From the NCBI RefSeq assembly GCF_022605165.1, contig NC_063076.1, forward strand, positions 1,302,001 to 1,366,000: a stretch of DNA of 64,000 nt, given 5' to 3'. Below are positions 1 through 13,500 of this stretch, in pieces. The DNA is from Purpureocillium takamizusanense (Eukaryota; Ascomycota; Sordariomycetes; Hypocreales; Ophiocordycipitaceae). Position 1 is the stretch's first letter. Every line of letters begins with the position of its first letter. The notes under the pieces are model-generated. The model did no database searches and had not been told where the DNA came from. It saw only the letters and a program-made list of their open reading frames with translations. A program made the position numbers and the translations under genes.

Positions 1-3000
1 TCTCACTCAGATTCCTGCAGTGGTGGACTGCGCAGGGGAAGGAGCTGCTTGACCAAGAAGAATGCAAGAGCCAACTGGGCATTGCGACAGGTTCTACTCT
101 TTCATTGGGCACAGGAAGCGGCAATGGAACTCGCGAGAAATACACAAGGTACCTACTAAAAAGCATCAGGTATTCCAGCAAATGGGCGGCGTCTGGTGGA
201 AAGGAAGCTTGGGGACGCGCCAGGCGGCCTCATCAGCTCCGCGATACTGCCTGCGGGTTGGAACCTGGAAGGTCCAATGTCCATGGATGCCACGCTGCGT
301 TGCTCAAGCTCGTCAGCCCCACGGCGGCTGGTAGCGCTTTGCCTTGCATCCATTGGATGGGAACTCACCTGTGTTGGACTTGGGACCGCTCCGTCCCTGC
401 CTTTTTGGTGCCCTCCATTCTCACTCAGCGCCCCCTCCTCCCCCCTCTTCTCCAACTCTCGCCCCCCCCCAATCCATCCATCGACGTCCACCTCCCAAGT
501 TTGGTCAACGTCACCGGCCACCCGCAGGCGCTCACCCTCCACCTGTCCCCGCTCGCCCACTCGCCCAACGAGGGAATTGGAGGTGCCTGAGCTGCGCTTG
601 CACGGGTGCGCCCAGAGCTGCACGCAACGGCGGCTGCAGCTCAGGTGGATGCGGGACACCAGGCCAAGATGAAGGTGTTGACGAGGCACATTTTCTCCAC
701 GCCAGAGTGAGCATTTGTCCCCTTCTCCCACCATCCCCGAGGCCGGCAATAACAGACAACAGGTCATTCGATAACGGACGAAAGCCTGCCCCATGAGTTT
801 GAATGCCGTTGGCTGTGATGCAAACGCGACATCGACTGATCGGATTTGCTCGACAAGGGCGCTTGCTTTTGCGCTTCGTCCCGACGCGCCCGCGTGGCTC
901 CAACGCCCCGCCACATTCACAGCGCCTCACACCCCCCTACCCCAGCCGGAGAAAAAGCAACACGCCTGCGCTGCCAAGTGGACTGGTGGGCGTGCGGCCA
1001 CGAGGTACATTGGAGATACTTGCCATGCTTTCCGCCACAGTACACGTGTGAGAGTTCCCCCCCACAGCCGCACAACCAGCCAGGTGAGGCCGCCCTGAAG
1101 ATATCATCTCTTGTTTGGCTTCCCTGCAAGGGCCATGGCCCATTTCAAACGTCCTTTGCGCTACCATGAACTCTTTTTACGCCTCTCGCAACGACAGTTT
1201 GTCAAACACATGCGTACGACATTCACGCTATCACAGTGTCGCTCCGTGCCCGGTTTGCAACTGCGCATGTCGGCCAACGTCAGCAATCAGGCAGCGCCAC
1301 TGTTGTCTTCTTTCCACCTACAAAGGGCAACTATTGATTGTCATATCTGTTCATCCTGGTCTCATAATTGACGCCTGCTCCCCCATGATTTGCGAAAGTT
1401 GATCGCTGGTGGCCTTTGACTAGCACCTGGTCCGCCCCGCGATCATGGCGGATCCTCCCACCCAGTACAAGGACTTGATGAGGCACGGAGGAATAGGGCG
1501 ACGGAACTTCCCGTTGCGCGACGAACGATGCCGGATTGTGCAAGCTCTCCGTCTCCTTCCGTCGGGCATTAGGTACTGAGCGACAAGTGGTTGTCTGATG
1601 CCACCAATGCGTGACGGCAGGGCCTCGGCAGCCAACGACGATAACAACACCTTCGGCAGAAACCACGGCACCACCATGGCTTACTGGTACAGGCAGGCGA
1701 GCACTCACTTGCGTCGCTGCAATCCAGTGACCGGCCCATCATGTGGCTAGCCGCAGCGTATGCCGTCGTGGTTGGCACGGCGTCAGCGACTGCGTTGTCT
1801 CTCCTCGCCTCCATCACATTGATGAGGGAATTTGCATAGCAATCAAACTCCGGCGGCGAGTTGCGCTGGGCAGATGTGAGGATCAGCACGCTGCCATGTG
1901 GTCGATTTCTTCCCCCAAGCTGCCCATCGGCGGCGCCTTGGCACTTCCAGCACTGGGGTGGTGGCTGCCCAGGCAGTTTGGCGCAACAGCTTACGAAGTA
2001 CGGATACCTATAATCATGAACGTCTGGGGATGAGATCCTAGTCGACAGCCGCAGTGAAAAGGGTAGAATGACGGCCAGCCCGGAGAGCCTTATCACGGAA
2101 TGCCTGGCCACGATAGGCGTTCGTCTCTTACCTGAAGGTGAAGGGGGCATGGACGGTGGGCGAAAGTACTATCCTCACTCATCCATCAAGACGACATGGG
2201 TCACAAAAGGTACACGAGAGGGAGGGGCGTGTGCATGATCTCGAAGCGACACATCTCTTCTTCCATCCCTGTTGGTCCCCACCTCCTGTTCGTGGGCCAT
2301 GATCCCATGGCGAACAGCGACAGACGGGGACGTAGAAAGGGGGACCTTGTGTGCGATCCTGGGTGTGGACCTGCATCTCTCCTGCTGCGCTGCTTGCTGC
2401 ACGTCCGGGAGGAAGGGGTTAGCCTCAGCATGGCTTGCTCCACGACAAAACGGGCACGATTTACACGGCCGATAACCAGAAAGCCGATTATTGTCCATTG
2501 CGCCAGAATGAGCGCCCGTGGCGCGCCAACTAAGGGATATCGGCTGAGGCCATCTCGCGAGCCCTGGTCACGGAGCTTTCCCTCAGATCGTTGCGGTCTG
2601 CTATCATTCTGTGTACTCTGTCTGTGCAGAATGGCTTGAGGCATCAACGTTTTGTGCGCCTGGATCCCTATCTCGGCTCTTACGTAACCTGGCCTGGAAA
2701 GACATGTAGAAGAAATTGGTAAAGAACGGCAAGGTGCTTTCTTCGTTGCGAAAAGCACGGATACATACAGAGACCTGTCGTGGGTTTCTCGCGGACGACG
2801 TCCGCAGAAGCCCGTCTGCCCCGTACGCCATTCGGGAAGAGGCTAACACAGCAGGAACAACGCAGGTCTCGCAACCCTGTCCCGGTCGGGCGCAATCTCA
2901 ACCAGACTGACTGGCAATGTCGATGCACGTATCTCGACATACTTACATTAGCCCCACGCATGGGACACGATGGGCATTGTGCCCACAGTCCAGCACCACC

Positions 3001-3070
3001 TTGTCGCGACCACCTTCACGCGTCGGCCTGCATACATGGTGCAATGGAGGTCCAACCACCCATGGACGGA

Positions 3071-3364
3071 TTAGCTGGAGAGGTGCCGCACCAGTCGGGC
3101 AAACCCCATGCTGTCCCGAGCCCAGAAAATCCTGGAGCCGAGAGGGCGCCCTGAGACGGCCAGTGTAGGATTGCAAAGGCCGCACTTGGCAAAGTGCCGG
3201 ATGGCGCCCGCGGCAAGGATACATGGCTTGCACCCAGGCCAGTGGCTCTGGGATTCTTCGCATGTGGTGACCTGCACACGGTTGACGCCATCAAGATACT
3301 CGGGCCGTCTTTGACCATTGATAAGCCGCGCCAACACCGTGCCTCCGGAGTTTTTTGCGCCCAT
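3071..3364 (-). CDS. Candidate small CxxC protein, unrecognised
   Basis: This is a weak candidate of 97 residues starting at an ATG at 3364. It contains a CxxC...CxxC arrangement (WPGCKPC, then 12 residues, then CGLC), the spacing of a zinc-knuckle or zinc-ribbon. Just upstream on the same strand a well-formed 57-nt intron can be drawn at 3381-3437, with donor GTACGT, branch-like CTGAC and acceptor TTCCAG, so the true gene may have an upstream exon and start elsewhere. An overlapping frame on the same strand is also open for over 160 codons, so openness proves nothing. I do not recognise the family. The alternative is chance coding potential in G+C-rich intergenic DNA. Confidence 0.2.
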   Translation of the reverse strand: MGAKNSGGTVLARLINGQRRPEYLDGVNRVQVTTCEESQSHWPGCKPCILAAGAIRHFAKCGLCNPTLAVSGRPLGSRIFWARDSMGFARLVRHLSS

Positions 3365-4626
3365 GGTCGACACGGACCACCTGGAATCATGGAAGCAAGG
3401 AAGAAGGGTGTCAGACGGCCCTGATGAGGAAACGTACGATACGCCCGCCGACGTGGACACACGGGGGCCTTGGCCAGAGAACCTGCACGCGCTCCTTTGT
3501 GCCCGAGGGCAAGACTGGGCATTTACACGAACCGCTGATCTGTGCGCCGCAAGCCTTTTTGCCCAGACTCGTCAAAGACTGACACGCGGGTGATACGATG
3601 CTACGGTGGCATCGTCCATGGGCGAGAGGTTTCTACCAAAGAAGCACGATTGCGGAGAAAAGAAAAGGACCCGATGACGTCTGCGCGAGAGGGGCATAGT
3701 AGGCATTCAACTAGGTGTGCGATAATGTGCAAACGACGCACAATGCCTACCGGTTGTCGCAGGGATAGTCGGGCGCGGCTGTGCGACGCTGTCACGGCAT
3801 CGCGATCTGCTGCCTACTGCACTGCTCCTCCTCCTCCCTATCGACCCCTTCCCCAGAGCCCCAGCATTGTGTGGTCCCGGGCTGGTTAGACGAGTCACTT
3901 CTGAGGGGCCGTGGCGGGCGCCTCGTCGCTCTTAGCTGCATGGCTTGGTCTGGGGGGGAGAGAAAGGGGGCTGCAGGTGAGCAGACAGGCAGGGAGGGGC
4001 ATGGACGCAAATTGGCGGACAGAGTGTGGTCCGCCCCTGCTGGTGCTGGTTGCTTGTCAGTTTCTTTCTCTGCCTGCATCGGTCCTGCGACAGCACCGAG
4101 GCTACTGCCACTGGTTTGTTGACTCAGCACCAACAAAGGGATGCGCGAGAATGACTGCGCGGGCATGCCATTCGCCTTTGTTATCTTTACCCTCCTCCAT
4201 TGCCGATTGCAGCACATACATACAGTATAGTATGTATGTGCAGGCAGGCAGGCACCCCAGGCTGGCAATATGGTCAGTCAACGAGTCGGGCATGCGTCCG
4301 TCCTTCCATCCGGCACCCTGTTTGTCATGGCCCGCAGCAGCAGCAAGCAGCGTGCTGCGAGCGTTGCGTGCCAAGCGCAGAAAATCGTGTCCCCCCATCA
4401 TCCATGAAACGTCCGTTTTCCATGCCCGGGCAGTCCAGCCGCCGCCGCCGCCGGCCTTCCTACTCTCGTTACTTGTTTCACTCCCGCCCCCGTTTTCAAC
4501 CATCAGAAGACAGAGACGAATGCCACCTCGCAAATGCAGTCCAGTTTATTAGCGATGAGTCTCAGGATCATCGGTCCAGTCGCGCATCGCCCTACCAGGT
4601 CACTTCGTACTACTAGGCACTGTAGC

Positions 4627-4651
4627 TAGTACCTCTTAGTAGGAGGTACTA
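4627..4651. repeat. Perfect 9-bp inverted repeat (hairpin)
   Basis: TAGTACCTC and GAGGTACTA flank a 7-nt spacer. Related ACCTC/GAGGT words follow within 30 bp (to about 4677), so the locus can fold in more than one way. It lies in gene-free DNA and no function is assigned. Confidence 0.5.
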
Positions 4652-5798
4652 ACCTCAAGCTCCTATTACTAGAGGTAAGTACTAAGGGTCCTTCGCTGCC
4701 CGCTTCCCTCGTCTCCTTCTGTCATCGCTCGACGGCGGTTCGGTTCGGTTCGGTCAGTTGCCTTGGAGCTGCACACACACACACACGTATATATACGCAC
4801 ACCCCTCCACCTCCTCGGCATTGTCGTCGTCGTCGTCGTCGCCGTGACTGCGTTGCTCTGTCGCTCCGTTGCTCCCCTCGGGGGTGGCCTTGCATCAATA
4901 GAGGGCGACGCGAGTGAACATGCGGCTGCTACGCATCCTCGTGGCGTCAAGGCCCATCAAGGTGGCTCTCCCCCGGAGTCAGGCCATCATGATGATGCGC
5001 ATGTTCGCGCCTGCAGAGGCCTGGTCCACGTCTCGCGGTACCATATGTACAACCATCATGATGCCACGACACTGTAAAAATGGAATTTTCAAGTGAGAAG
5101 AGAGAGAGAGAGAAAAAGACATTACCGCGAAGTGCCGCTTCGCCGCCCGTCCGTTGTTGTCGTTGCAAGTTAGAACCTATTACCATAATGCATGCCTTTT
5201 TTTGCAATCCCTGCCCGAGCCGTTTTGGAGCCTGCCTCCCCCCCAGTCCCTTCCTCAGCCCGATGCCAACAACCCCAAAAACTTTTTTTTGAACCGCCCT
5301 CTAATGGAAAAAAAAAGGAGAAAAGAAAATGGAGAACGGATAAACGGAGAAGAAGCTAGAAATGGTAGATTGCCGCTCGCTTTTCCCGCTCCGCTCATGT
5401 CCTTCCCGCTTCGTCACCATGCGTGCGTGACATGTGAAAGGCCGCTGCGCTGCTGTAGCATCAGCGGCGAACAAACTCCGACCGTCCCTGAACATCCCCC
5501 GCTCTCACCCCACGCGTATCAGCCCATGTGCGCAACGTTGGGTAGAAGAAAGCCTGCGCGGGGCATGGAACACAGCCAGAATGCAAAAGCAAAAGGGCAG
5601 AACGACCCAACGCCTAAATGCTTGCCAGGGACGGGTACTGTGCCGCCTCGCCCCCAGGCAACCCGATCTCGGGTGAAGGAAAATTGATTGCAAAACAAGT
5701 AACCGATGCATGTGTATCATCAGAATGACCGTTTTGATGTCAGCCTCGGTCGCATTTTCTTTTCTTATGCGGGGCTGTGCTGCTGTATGAATACGTCC

Positions 5799-7565
5799 TC
5801 ATCGAACCTCAATCTTGTGTGACGCGTCCACGAGCATGGCCAGGGAATGTTGCGCCGGCACGTACGACGTGCTCGAGTCATAGGCGGCGTAGTCCGACTT
5901 CTCCCACGCGGCCCCGTTCATCTGGGTATACACCAGCCGTCCCTTCTGGCGGACATTGTTGTACCGAATAAGCGAGGCCTTGCCCGGCGGGGTCTTGAGC
6001 ACCACGGACGGCTCCGGCGCCGGCGCGAGTCGCTGCTCGTCGTTGGTATCGCCGTCGGCGCGGCTGCCCCACGATGTCTGTACTCATCAGTCAGCAACCC
6101 ACAGCTATCGCCCGCACGCATGAGGTCCCGGGGGAGGGTTCATCGAATCGACTTACCATGTTAAGAGTGATGAGGGCGTATATTTTGATGAGGCCATGGA
6201 AGTACCCGAAAATGATGGAGACGGGCAGGAACACGATGTCGCCCGGGTTGCGCAGGAACAGTCCCATCAGCTTCACCACCTTGGTGAACCCGAACATAAA
6301 GGCGAACTGCGCCCAGAAGGCGTATCGGCGATGCTCCGGGCTCCAATCGCCAGTGGCCCACCAGCACGACGCGAGAAGGAGAGGGTCGATGGCAAACGCC
6401 AGAGACGTAAAGGTGGCAATATGCAGAGCGTAGGTGCACCACGGTTGCTGACTGCAAGCAGGACGCAAATTTAGTACGTGACGCAAACCAGGCAATAGGA
6501 ACAGAGAGAGGGCTTGCTTACCTCCAAACGTGTTTCTCGCGGACGAGGCTTGTCCAGTTGCTCCGCCAATTGCTGCGCGCCCAGCGCGAGCACTGGTACA
6601 AGAACTTATGACCGTTCTCGAGCGTCGTCTCCAGCTCGCACTCTCGGCTGTACTGAATCCAAGTCTTCCACTGGTGGCTGACGAGCCATCGGGTGACAAA
6701 ATTGTCGTCGTCGGCGTTGAGAATCCACCTACGCCACTTCTCGTTCTTAAACCCTTGCAGAAAGTCGTGGCTCGATAGGATCTCGGACCGATACGCCCCG
6801 GTGCGTCCAGACATGCATGACGTACCCCCGTCTATGTTGTGCGTGGCCGAGATCTCAAAGTTGCGACGCTCAATGTACGCTGCGCCGAGCCAATTCCAGG
6901 CCCGCGTGACCCAGTCCGCCGTCCACTCACGCCTGACACGCTGGCACGTCCCCACGCCCCCAACCCTAGGGTCCTCGAACGGGGCCAGGATCCATGGCAG
7001 CATGGTCGAGGGCCAGGTGACGTCGTCATCGGCCATGACGGTGATGGGCGTCTTGACCGTCGGGAGCGCCTCGCACACCTGAAGCCTCTTGTTGGCAATG
7101 GGTGTGTCCATGACGCGTATGTTCGGGTACGCAAGCGAATCAGCCAGACGGGCCAATGCCTTGCGCTTATCGTACGTTGTGACGAGAATCAATTCGGCCG
7201 GTTTGCAGACAAGGATGCTCTGGAGCGCAGGCCTGAGCTCCTCGAATGCGTGATGGATTGTAGGTATGACCACGGTAACATCTTCATGCGTGAATGTTGG
7301 TTTCGCTGGAATAGGCTTGGACTTATAAGTCCAATGGCTCACGCAGTGGACGAGAAGCCTCAAATAGCGGTGAACCCTACACCCCAGATTGTCAGTGCTA
7401 GGTCTTGCTGTCTGCCGCGCAATGGTAAACTGACCAAAGGACCCAGAAGACACAGGCCCAAAATGTGGTCGAGTACCAAAAGTCGGGTGACGGCACGAGT
7501 CGAAGAAGCGCGCCGCCAGCCGTGGCCAACGCCTGCTCGACGACCTCCTCTATTTCCGACCCCAT
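5799..7565 (-). CDS. GT2 polysaccharide synthase (Cps1/hyaluronan-synthase-like)
   Basis: A membrane glycosyltransferase of family GT2 that should polymerise a cell-surface polysaccharide from a nucleotide sugar; fungal relatives are needed for hyphal growth on solid surfaces. Four exons join in frame: 7435-7565, 6522-7376, 6157-6451 and 5799-6077, giving 519 residues. Introns have good signals (GTCAGT, GTAAGC and GTAAGT donors; a CACTGAC branch in the first). In order the protein shows an N-terminal membrane segment (about 28-44), the catalytic domain with VTVVIPT, a first DDD motif (MADDDVTW, about 158-165), GGTSCMSGRTGAYR, a second acidic motif (NADDDNF) and a (Q/R)xxRW-type QCSRW near 305-309, then C-terminal membrane helices. 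The start is the first real ATG; the codon opening the longer frame at 7583 is GTG. The exact sugar is not shown by the sequence. It stands alone, with no biosynthetic partners nearby. Confidence 0.92.
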
Positions 7566-10500
7566 CTCGAAGTTGTGTGGCACGGAAATTTGAAAAAAGT
7601 AGGAGGATCAAGCAAGCTTGGTTCAAGGAGCTCTTTAAAGCGACAGAACCGCAAGAAAAGGGACAGAAGCCAGCTCCCGTCCGTCGCGTCGAGATATTAC
7701 TGTATGTCCCACACCAGAACCGAGTCCGAGAGCTGGAAACCAGCTACAGCTATGGTAGGCAGGAACAATGGCTCCCTGTGCATGCCAAAACGCTCAGCAA
7801 GTTACGCGTATGCCCCCGAAAACGGCCTCTTTCCGGGGTGCTTTCCCGTCTATGGAGTCGTTCGGCCGAAGCGAGCTACGCGAGAGCTCCCTGATGATGA
7901 GACCGCCGTCCAAAGGCCCGGCAGATGAGCCGCGCCGGATTTCTGGGTGGTTGGATGAGAGCCAAAAGTCAAGAAACGACCGACCGACCGACCGACGCGT
8001 AGAGACCAAGGGCAAGCCGAACGCGTGTAAGCGAGGCAAGAGAGAGAGATAGAGAGAGAGATGGAAGACGCCTAGGCCAAAGAAGCACAGAAAAGAGCAA
8101 CGAAGGGCGCGACGAGCAACACGCTGCGTCGAGGTGTCGTCTAGTGTACAACCAAGGAGGAGGGCGAGGCTGTTACTCGCGTTCCTGCTGGTGCATGACA
8201 GGTGGCAAGGTGGCAGATGAAGAGGCGAGGTGATGATGGGCGAAGACGGGTTGGGCCCCGGCTCAAGATATAACGGATGCAACGGCCAAGCTGGAGTCGC
8301 GGCCAGTGCTTCCTCTTGTGCCTCCGAGCAGCCATGTCATGCATGAAGATGGAGACGGAGGGTCTAAGTGTGTGCCAGGCAAGTGGGAAATGTTCATGTA
8401 AAAAGTACGTACAGCAGTAGTTGCATTTCTAGCAGCTCGACTTGGAGCATTGATCGTGGTGTGGTTGTGTGGGTGGTGCGTCTGGACGACGGACCCGACC
8501 AGGGTGCCCGCCATGGTGGAGACGGAGGATGGGGTATGGCGGTTGAGGAGGGGGCGTGTCTCCTGCGAGGTAGAGGACCAAAGTACGAGGCCAGTACTTG
8601 GGATCAGGGCCGATGCCAATGACCACCGCCGTCGTCTTCGCGGGTGGCCGTTCGTGGTTGACGGCATGGTCGTGGGTCGCGAGAACGCCTTCAAGTATCG
8701 GAAAGCCGGCCTCGGACGCAGCGTCTGTACGACTCAAGTCAAGTCTGACGACGGTGTCTTCTTCCGCCACAGAGAGCGAGACCGACAATATGACAAAGGA
8801 AGCTTAGAGGGCCCATGCTCCTCCTGTCCTGGGGCCTGACAATAGCACCTTGGGAATGGGGCCGTTGCAGTGCCCCGGGGCAAGCAAACAATCGGCAGCG
8901 CCCCCCTCCCCGTCCCTGGCGGGCCCTGGAGGGGAACCCCGGCCTGATCGCCGAGCGTTGTTCAGGCCCGCATCCAGCAACAGCCAGCAGCGGCCATTCG
9001 CACCTAGGCACCTGATAAATCGCAAATCGGGATGTGCTTCCTGGCCGGGACTGGCGACCTCGGGAGGTTGCGACGGGCGCAAATTGCGTCGCTCTGGAGG
9101 CCACCCCAATGCCTGGTCCTAGTCTGGCGTCAACTGGTGTCCGTCCTCTGGTCCCGACTGGCTCACGTTTCGAACCGCCCGTCCACTATCCACGGGCACG
9201 AGGGCGCACTCCGTGTCCCCATCACGATGCCGCCCAGCTGTTCAATCAACGGGGACTGGACGGAGCCAGTGGCGCCTCCCAATGGTAGGTACGCACGTAC
9301 GTAGTCAAGACAGGACGAGCACAAACGGCAGAATGGCCGACCCGGAATGGCATGTGAGCGTCAGCGACCGGGGCGGCGTCCCTCTTTCGCCGCAACGTCA
9401 AAACGGTCGCATCAGCACACACCTCTTGCCGCCCCAGCAGTTGCTCTCCATCACCCCGTCGCTTGGCACGAAGCGAAGTAGTACACAGTAGCCTGCCCTG
9501 TCGCGCATTCGTTGCTGCCAAGCAGGCCAAACGCGACGGGTGTTGGCTTGCGGTGATGGCGGCCGGGACCGGCGCCAGAGGTGGCGTCAAAGACGCGGGT
9601 TGATCCTCGTGTGGATCAGCACCCTCGCCGCCGACTGTCGCGCCTTTGGGAGGCGGAGCGTTTCGTTGGCGCCGTGGTGGGTTCGCTCTAGCCTCTGTGT
9701 GCCTGACCACACCTCATTCTGGACCTTCCATGGCTGGGTCCGTCTCGCTGTCGCTGTCGCTCCATGTATGTATGCACCTTGGAAAATTCCCACCAGTACA
9801 CCGACGCCGCCATGGCGACGAGACAGACATTTCCTTGATACGATACACGAGACGCATCGTGGTCCCTGCAAAAGGCAGTCGACACGAGCTGGTGTCGGGC
9901 GGACGAGGGCGTGAGGAAAGAGGGAACAAGCTCGCCCGATTGTCCAACCAGGGATCTGGCAAAAGAGACAAGCATCGGTTTACATGCAGGTACTGAACAG
10001 TATCGTCCGCATCCCATGAGCGCCGTCCTTGTCGCGGTGCTAGTTCGGGGGAGGACAAGCACTGGGATCAGACCCAGGGGCCAGTGGCATGGCCCTGGAG
10101 CGCGCACACGAGGCGTGGTTGAGAGTGGTGTGGCAGTTGAGCGCGGTGCCGTTGGTGTCGAGTGCCCGAGTTTCCAGAGATAATAAAGCGGGAAGCCAGC
10201 CAACCAACACGATGCATACAGGTTGACCACGCCATGCCTTGCCTAATACCCGTAGGTATCTGGCTAGCAGGGCCAGCAGCGTCAACGTCCGTCCATCTGC
10301 CCCATCGGCGGCGGGCCGGCAAGAGGCCTGCAAGTGGGCGTGGGGTGAGGGACCACAGGGCGACCCAGAAGGCGCTTGGAGGGCGAGACGATCATGAACA
10401 GCGATACCCTTCATGTGGCCCCGACGACGTCAAGGGGGAGCAATGGATCCGAAGGCGGCCGTGCAGGCATGCAAACACACAGTTTGCAGGACGGAACTCG

Positions 10501-13500
10501 TATAGTGGTGTTGTTGTGGCTGTTGGTCAGAGGGAGGTGGCGTTGCTGTGCGCCTGGCCCCATTGTGCCACCCAGCACCCTTCGATTTTGGCGTTGCCGT
10601 CCGTTTCGGACGATGCGCATGCGGCCTGCCATGGGACATGGAACGTTGGTGCTCGGCGTACAGGCCATCGACCGGCCTCTGCAACATCGCTTCTGCTGAG
10701 CCGTTTTCGCGAAGCAAGGCAGTTGGGGAGGTGCGTGGTAGCGCTGTCGACGACGCCACGCCCTCGATGGGCGACCGTGGTGCAAGGGGTCTGGTGTGTA
10801 CCTGTATGCCTGGCAAGCAGGAGGCTAATGCAGCTCAAGGACCCTGTACACTAGGCATCCGGGTCGCCGAGAGCCCTGCTGGTCACTTCGTGAGCCGGGG
10901 GATGTTGGGGGCGCATACGGCCAGGGCCATGGAACCACGGACTGCTGCGCGCGCATCCTCATACATACGTTCCTTTGCACTTACGTGGAAGAACGAGCGA
11001 GTAATTCTCGCAACTGCTCCTCGGGCCAGGGTGCCTTCCTCGATCCTGCCTGTCTATGTATCGGGCGAGCGGTCCCCGGTTGCGTTTGGCGAGGCGAAGC
11101 ATGGAGCAAGAGCCGGGCGAGCGGGCGCGATAACAGCTTCTGCCGGCTGCTTCGTTTCTATGTTTACGGCGTCGCAGGCGCAGGACTTGCCCGTGACAAC
11201 GCACATCGGGCTGATTTCGTCGGTAGGTATAGATAAGCAGGTCTGACCAGACGAGGAGGAAGGGGGGGGGGTTGCAACTCGTGAGGGCATCCGGACCTTG
11301 TGGACCGCCAAAGGCAAGAGCCAGGTCAAGATGGTCAGATCCTTGCCCTGCCTGCCCTGGATAAGGTAATGTTGCACAATCAGTCGCTGTAATAATGAAC
11401 GCACTGGCGGGCAAGATGGTTGCAGTTCGCTCCTTCCTGCACGGCCAAGGAATCAGGTATGATGGCCATGGCATGCCTCGGTGCCAGTCATGTGTGTCAG
11501 CGGTGTGCGGTTGAGGAAAGTGCGACAGGCCGCTCCTGGTGTTCAGCAACAGGTCAGTCAGCCATCTACTCTTCCGAATCCCCGATATACCGTCTCTGAC
11601 CGCGATCCCCCGGCTTTGAATTGGCGAAAAACTAAACATTTGTCAGTCGGCAACTCCCATCCACCATCATTCTCCCGTGGCCCTTGTCGTCACCCTGGGT
11701 CAGACTCCAGAGCGGCAAGGCTATCCTTCCTGAGTGTTTGGCCCGCAAGCGGGCCGCCGCCTCGGGGATCCGTGGAGCCGCCCCCATTCTAGCGTCAGAC
11801 TCCATTGACTGACAGGCATCCAGCCTCAAAGCTACGTGAGTACCTGTACCCCAGGTCCCTACGTAGTGGCAGCGTCGACTAAGGTTGCATAGATTTGCGG
11901 CGAGGAGTTCGTGGCAAGCCGCCCTTGAAAGGCGACGGACGGGCAGGCTTGGTCGCATCAAAACACCCAATCAATCGCCTTCCTGATTATCAGAATATCG
12001 CGCCATCAACAGTTCTCAATGCTGCTTCATGCGGGCCCCTAGCGTCTCGTCGGCGATAAAATCTGTCTTTCAACCTGCAGGCACACCCCCGGCCACATCG
12101 CTCTTCATCTCCGTGGATCAACTTCCATCATAGTCTCATTATCCGAAGTGGCAGGCGTGTTCTTGTCTAGAAATGAGAGGCATACGTTCGAACTTTTGAC
12201 TGTCAGCAAATGCAAGAGCTTGTTGTCGTCTCATGCATGGCCAGAGAACAACTGCCGACACTTCAGTCTCTCAGCTATGCCGCAGAATATGATCACCAGC
12301 TATCAAAAGTGCTGCTGTCTTCCAATCGCCTGGCGGGCCAATCGTCACAGTCCACGCTCCAGCGTCTTTGGCAGGGATCGCTCATGGAATCTCTTATGTC
12401 CGTTTCATCAGCCAGGCTTTTGCAGACACCAACGCCTCACGTTCGTCCTGTGCTTCATGCCTGCAGTGGCGGCGATGCAGGTCGACCAATTCGGCGGTCT
12501 TTCTTCGATCGCAGGATCCTGGTCCCCTGTTCGAGACCATTACTAGTGCGGTGGACAGGCCGGGTCTAGCTCCTCGGCGGACAGCTCTCATCCATCTTTT
12601 GCAGCGACGGCAAGGTCGAGCAATTGGATGCTAAGATGCGGCCCCAGGACTGCATCGACGACAACCAGGGACAGAAAATGCTGAAAGAGAAGCCATTTCC
12701 GAAGGGCGCAAGTATAGCGGTCGGCGTTGATCCCCAGTCGCTACGTCGCACTGAACATTCTTGAACTGACGATAGGGCAGACTGGATCAACTCACTCTGG
12801 ATACGTGCCAGGGGACGAGATTTCTTCTGAGCTTGCACAGAGAAATCTCCCTGTTATCCGGCCTCAGATGCTATGATGATCTCTTGACTGAAGACACTTG
12901 GAAATGAAGAGCTTTTGGGACAGCCACGAGATGGCCCCATGGCCGTCTTGCTTCGGGTGACATTTCAGGGCCTCCACAGGAACACTCAGCGGCGTCTCGA
13001 TATTCCCGAATTGATGTCACAGAGTGTCAGCCTCGTGGACCGGAAGAAGCCGCCATGCAACTCTGATGCAAGTCGGAGAAAGAAAAAAAACTGATGCAGT
13101 ATTAATTTTCACAAAGAAAGCCAGCACTGGCTCACCTGGCGGAGAGAAATGGCGGACGGTGAAAGCCGGCGTGGCTGAAGTAGCTCGTTTCGGGCGCTCG
13201 TATCGCACAATCTGCCACCAGCTATGTCGCCCGGCGAAGGGGGCAATGCGATAGGCCACGCAACTCAGACTTCACAAGGCTCTCTGGAGTCTGGAAGCGC
13301 GCCAATTGCGCCCGCCGGCTGTGTATCCGTCATTGGCCTGCATTCAACCCGCAAGGCCTGCATGAACTGTGTTCCGGTCAATGCAAAGACAGGCCCAACA
13401 CGCACGATGCCATGCTGCTTTGCGTCAGCGGAGTGTCCCTGACTAGCTGCTTAATCTAGATCCCTGGCTCCTACAGGCCTGTCCAAATGCCATGCATGCC

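Larger units (their letters stand above)
1..5798. other. Gene-poor left flank
   Basis: No recognisable protein family was found in any frame. Many frames stay open because the DNA is G+C-rich, often in several overlapping frames at once and often without a real ATG. It holds one weak small-gene candidate on the minus strand (3071-3364, listed separately), a possible spliced small gene on the plus strand near 1444-1834 (see findings), a hairpin at 4627-4651, a TTCGG pentamer repeat near 4738-4757, a short CA repeat and a GTC repeat between 4768 and 4845, and a GA-rich stretch near 5096-5120. Confidence 0.6.

Noticed and set aside
156..920. 254-codon minus-strand frame at the left end
   Set aside because: It starts with GTG rather than ATG, shows no domain, and two plus-strand frames over the same bases are equally open.
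7566..7583. Six-residue N-terminal extension of the GT2 synthase
   Set aside because: The codon at 7583 is GTG; the first ATG in frame is at 7565.
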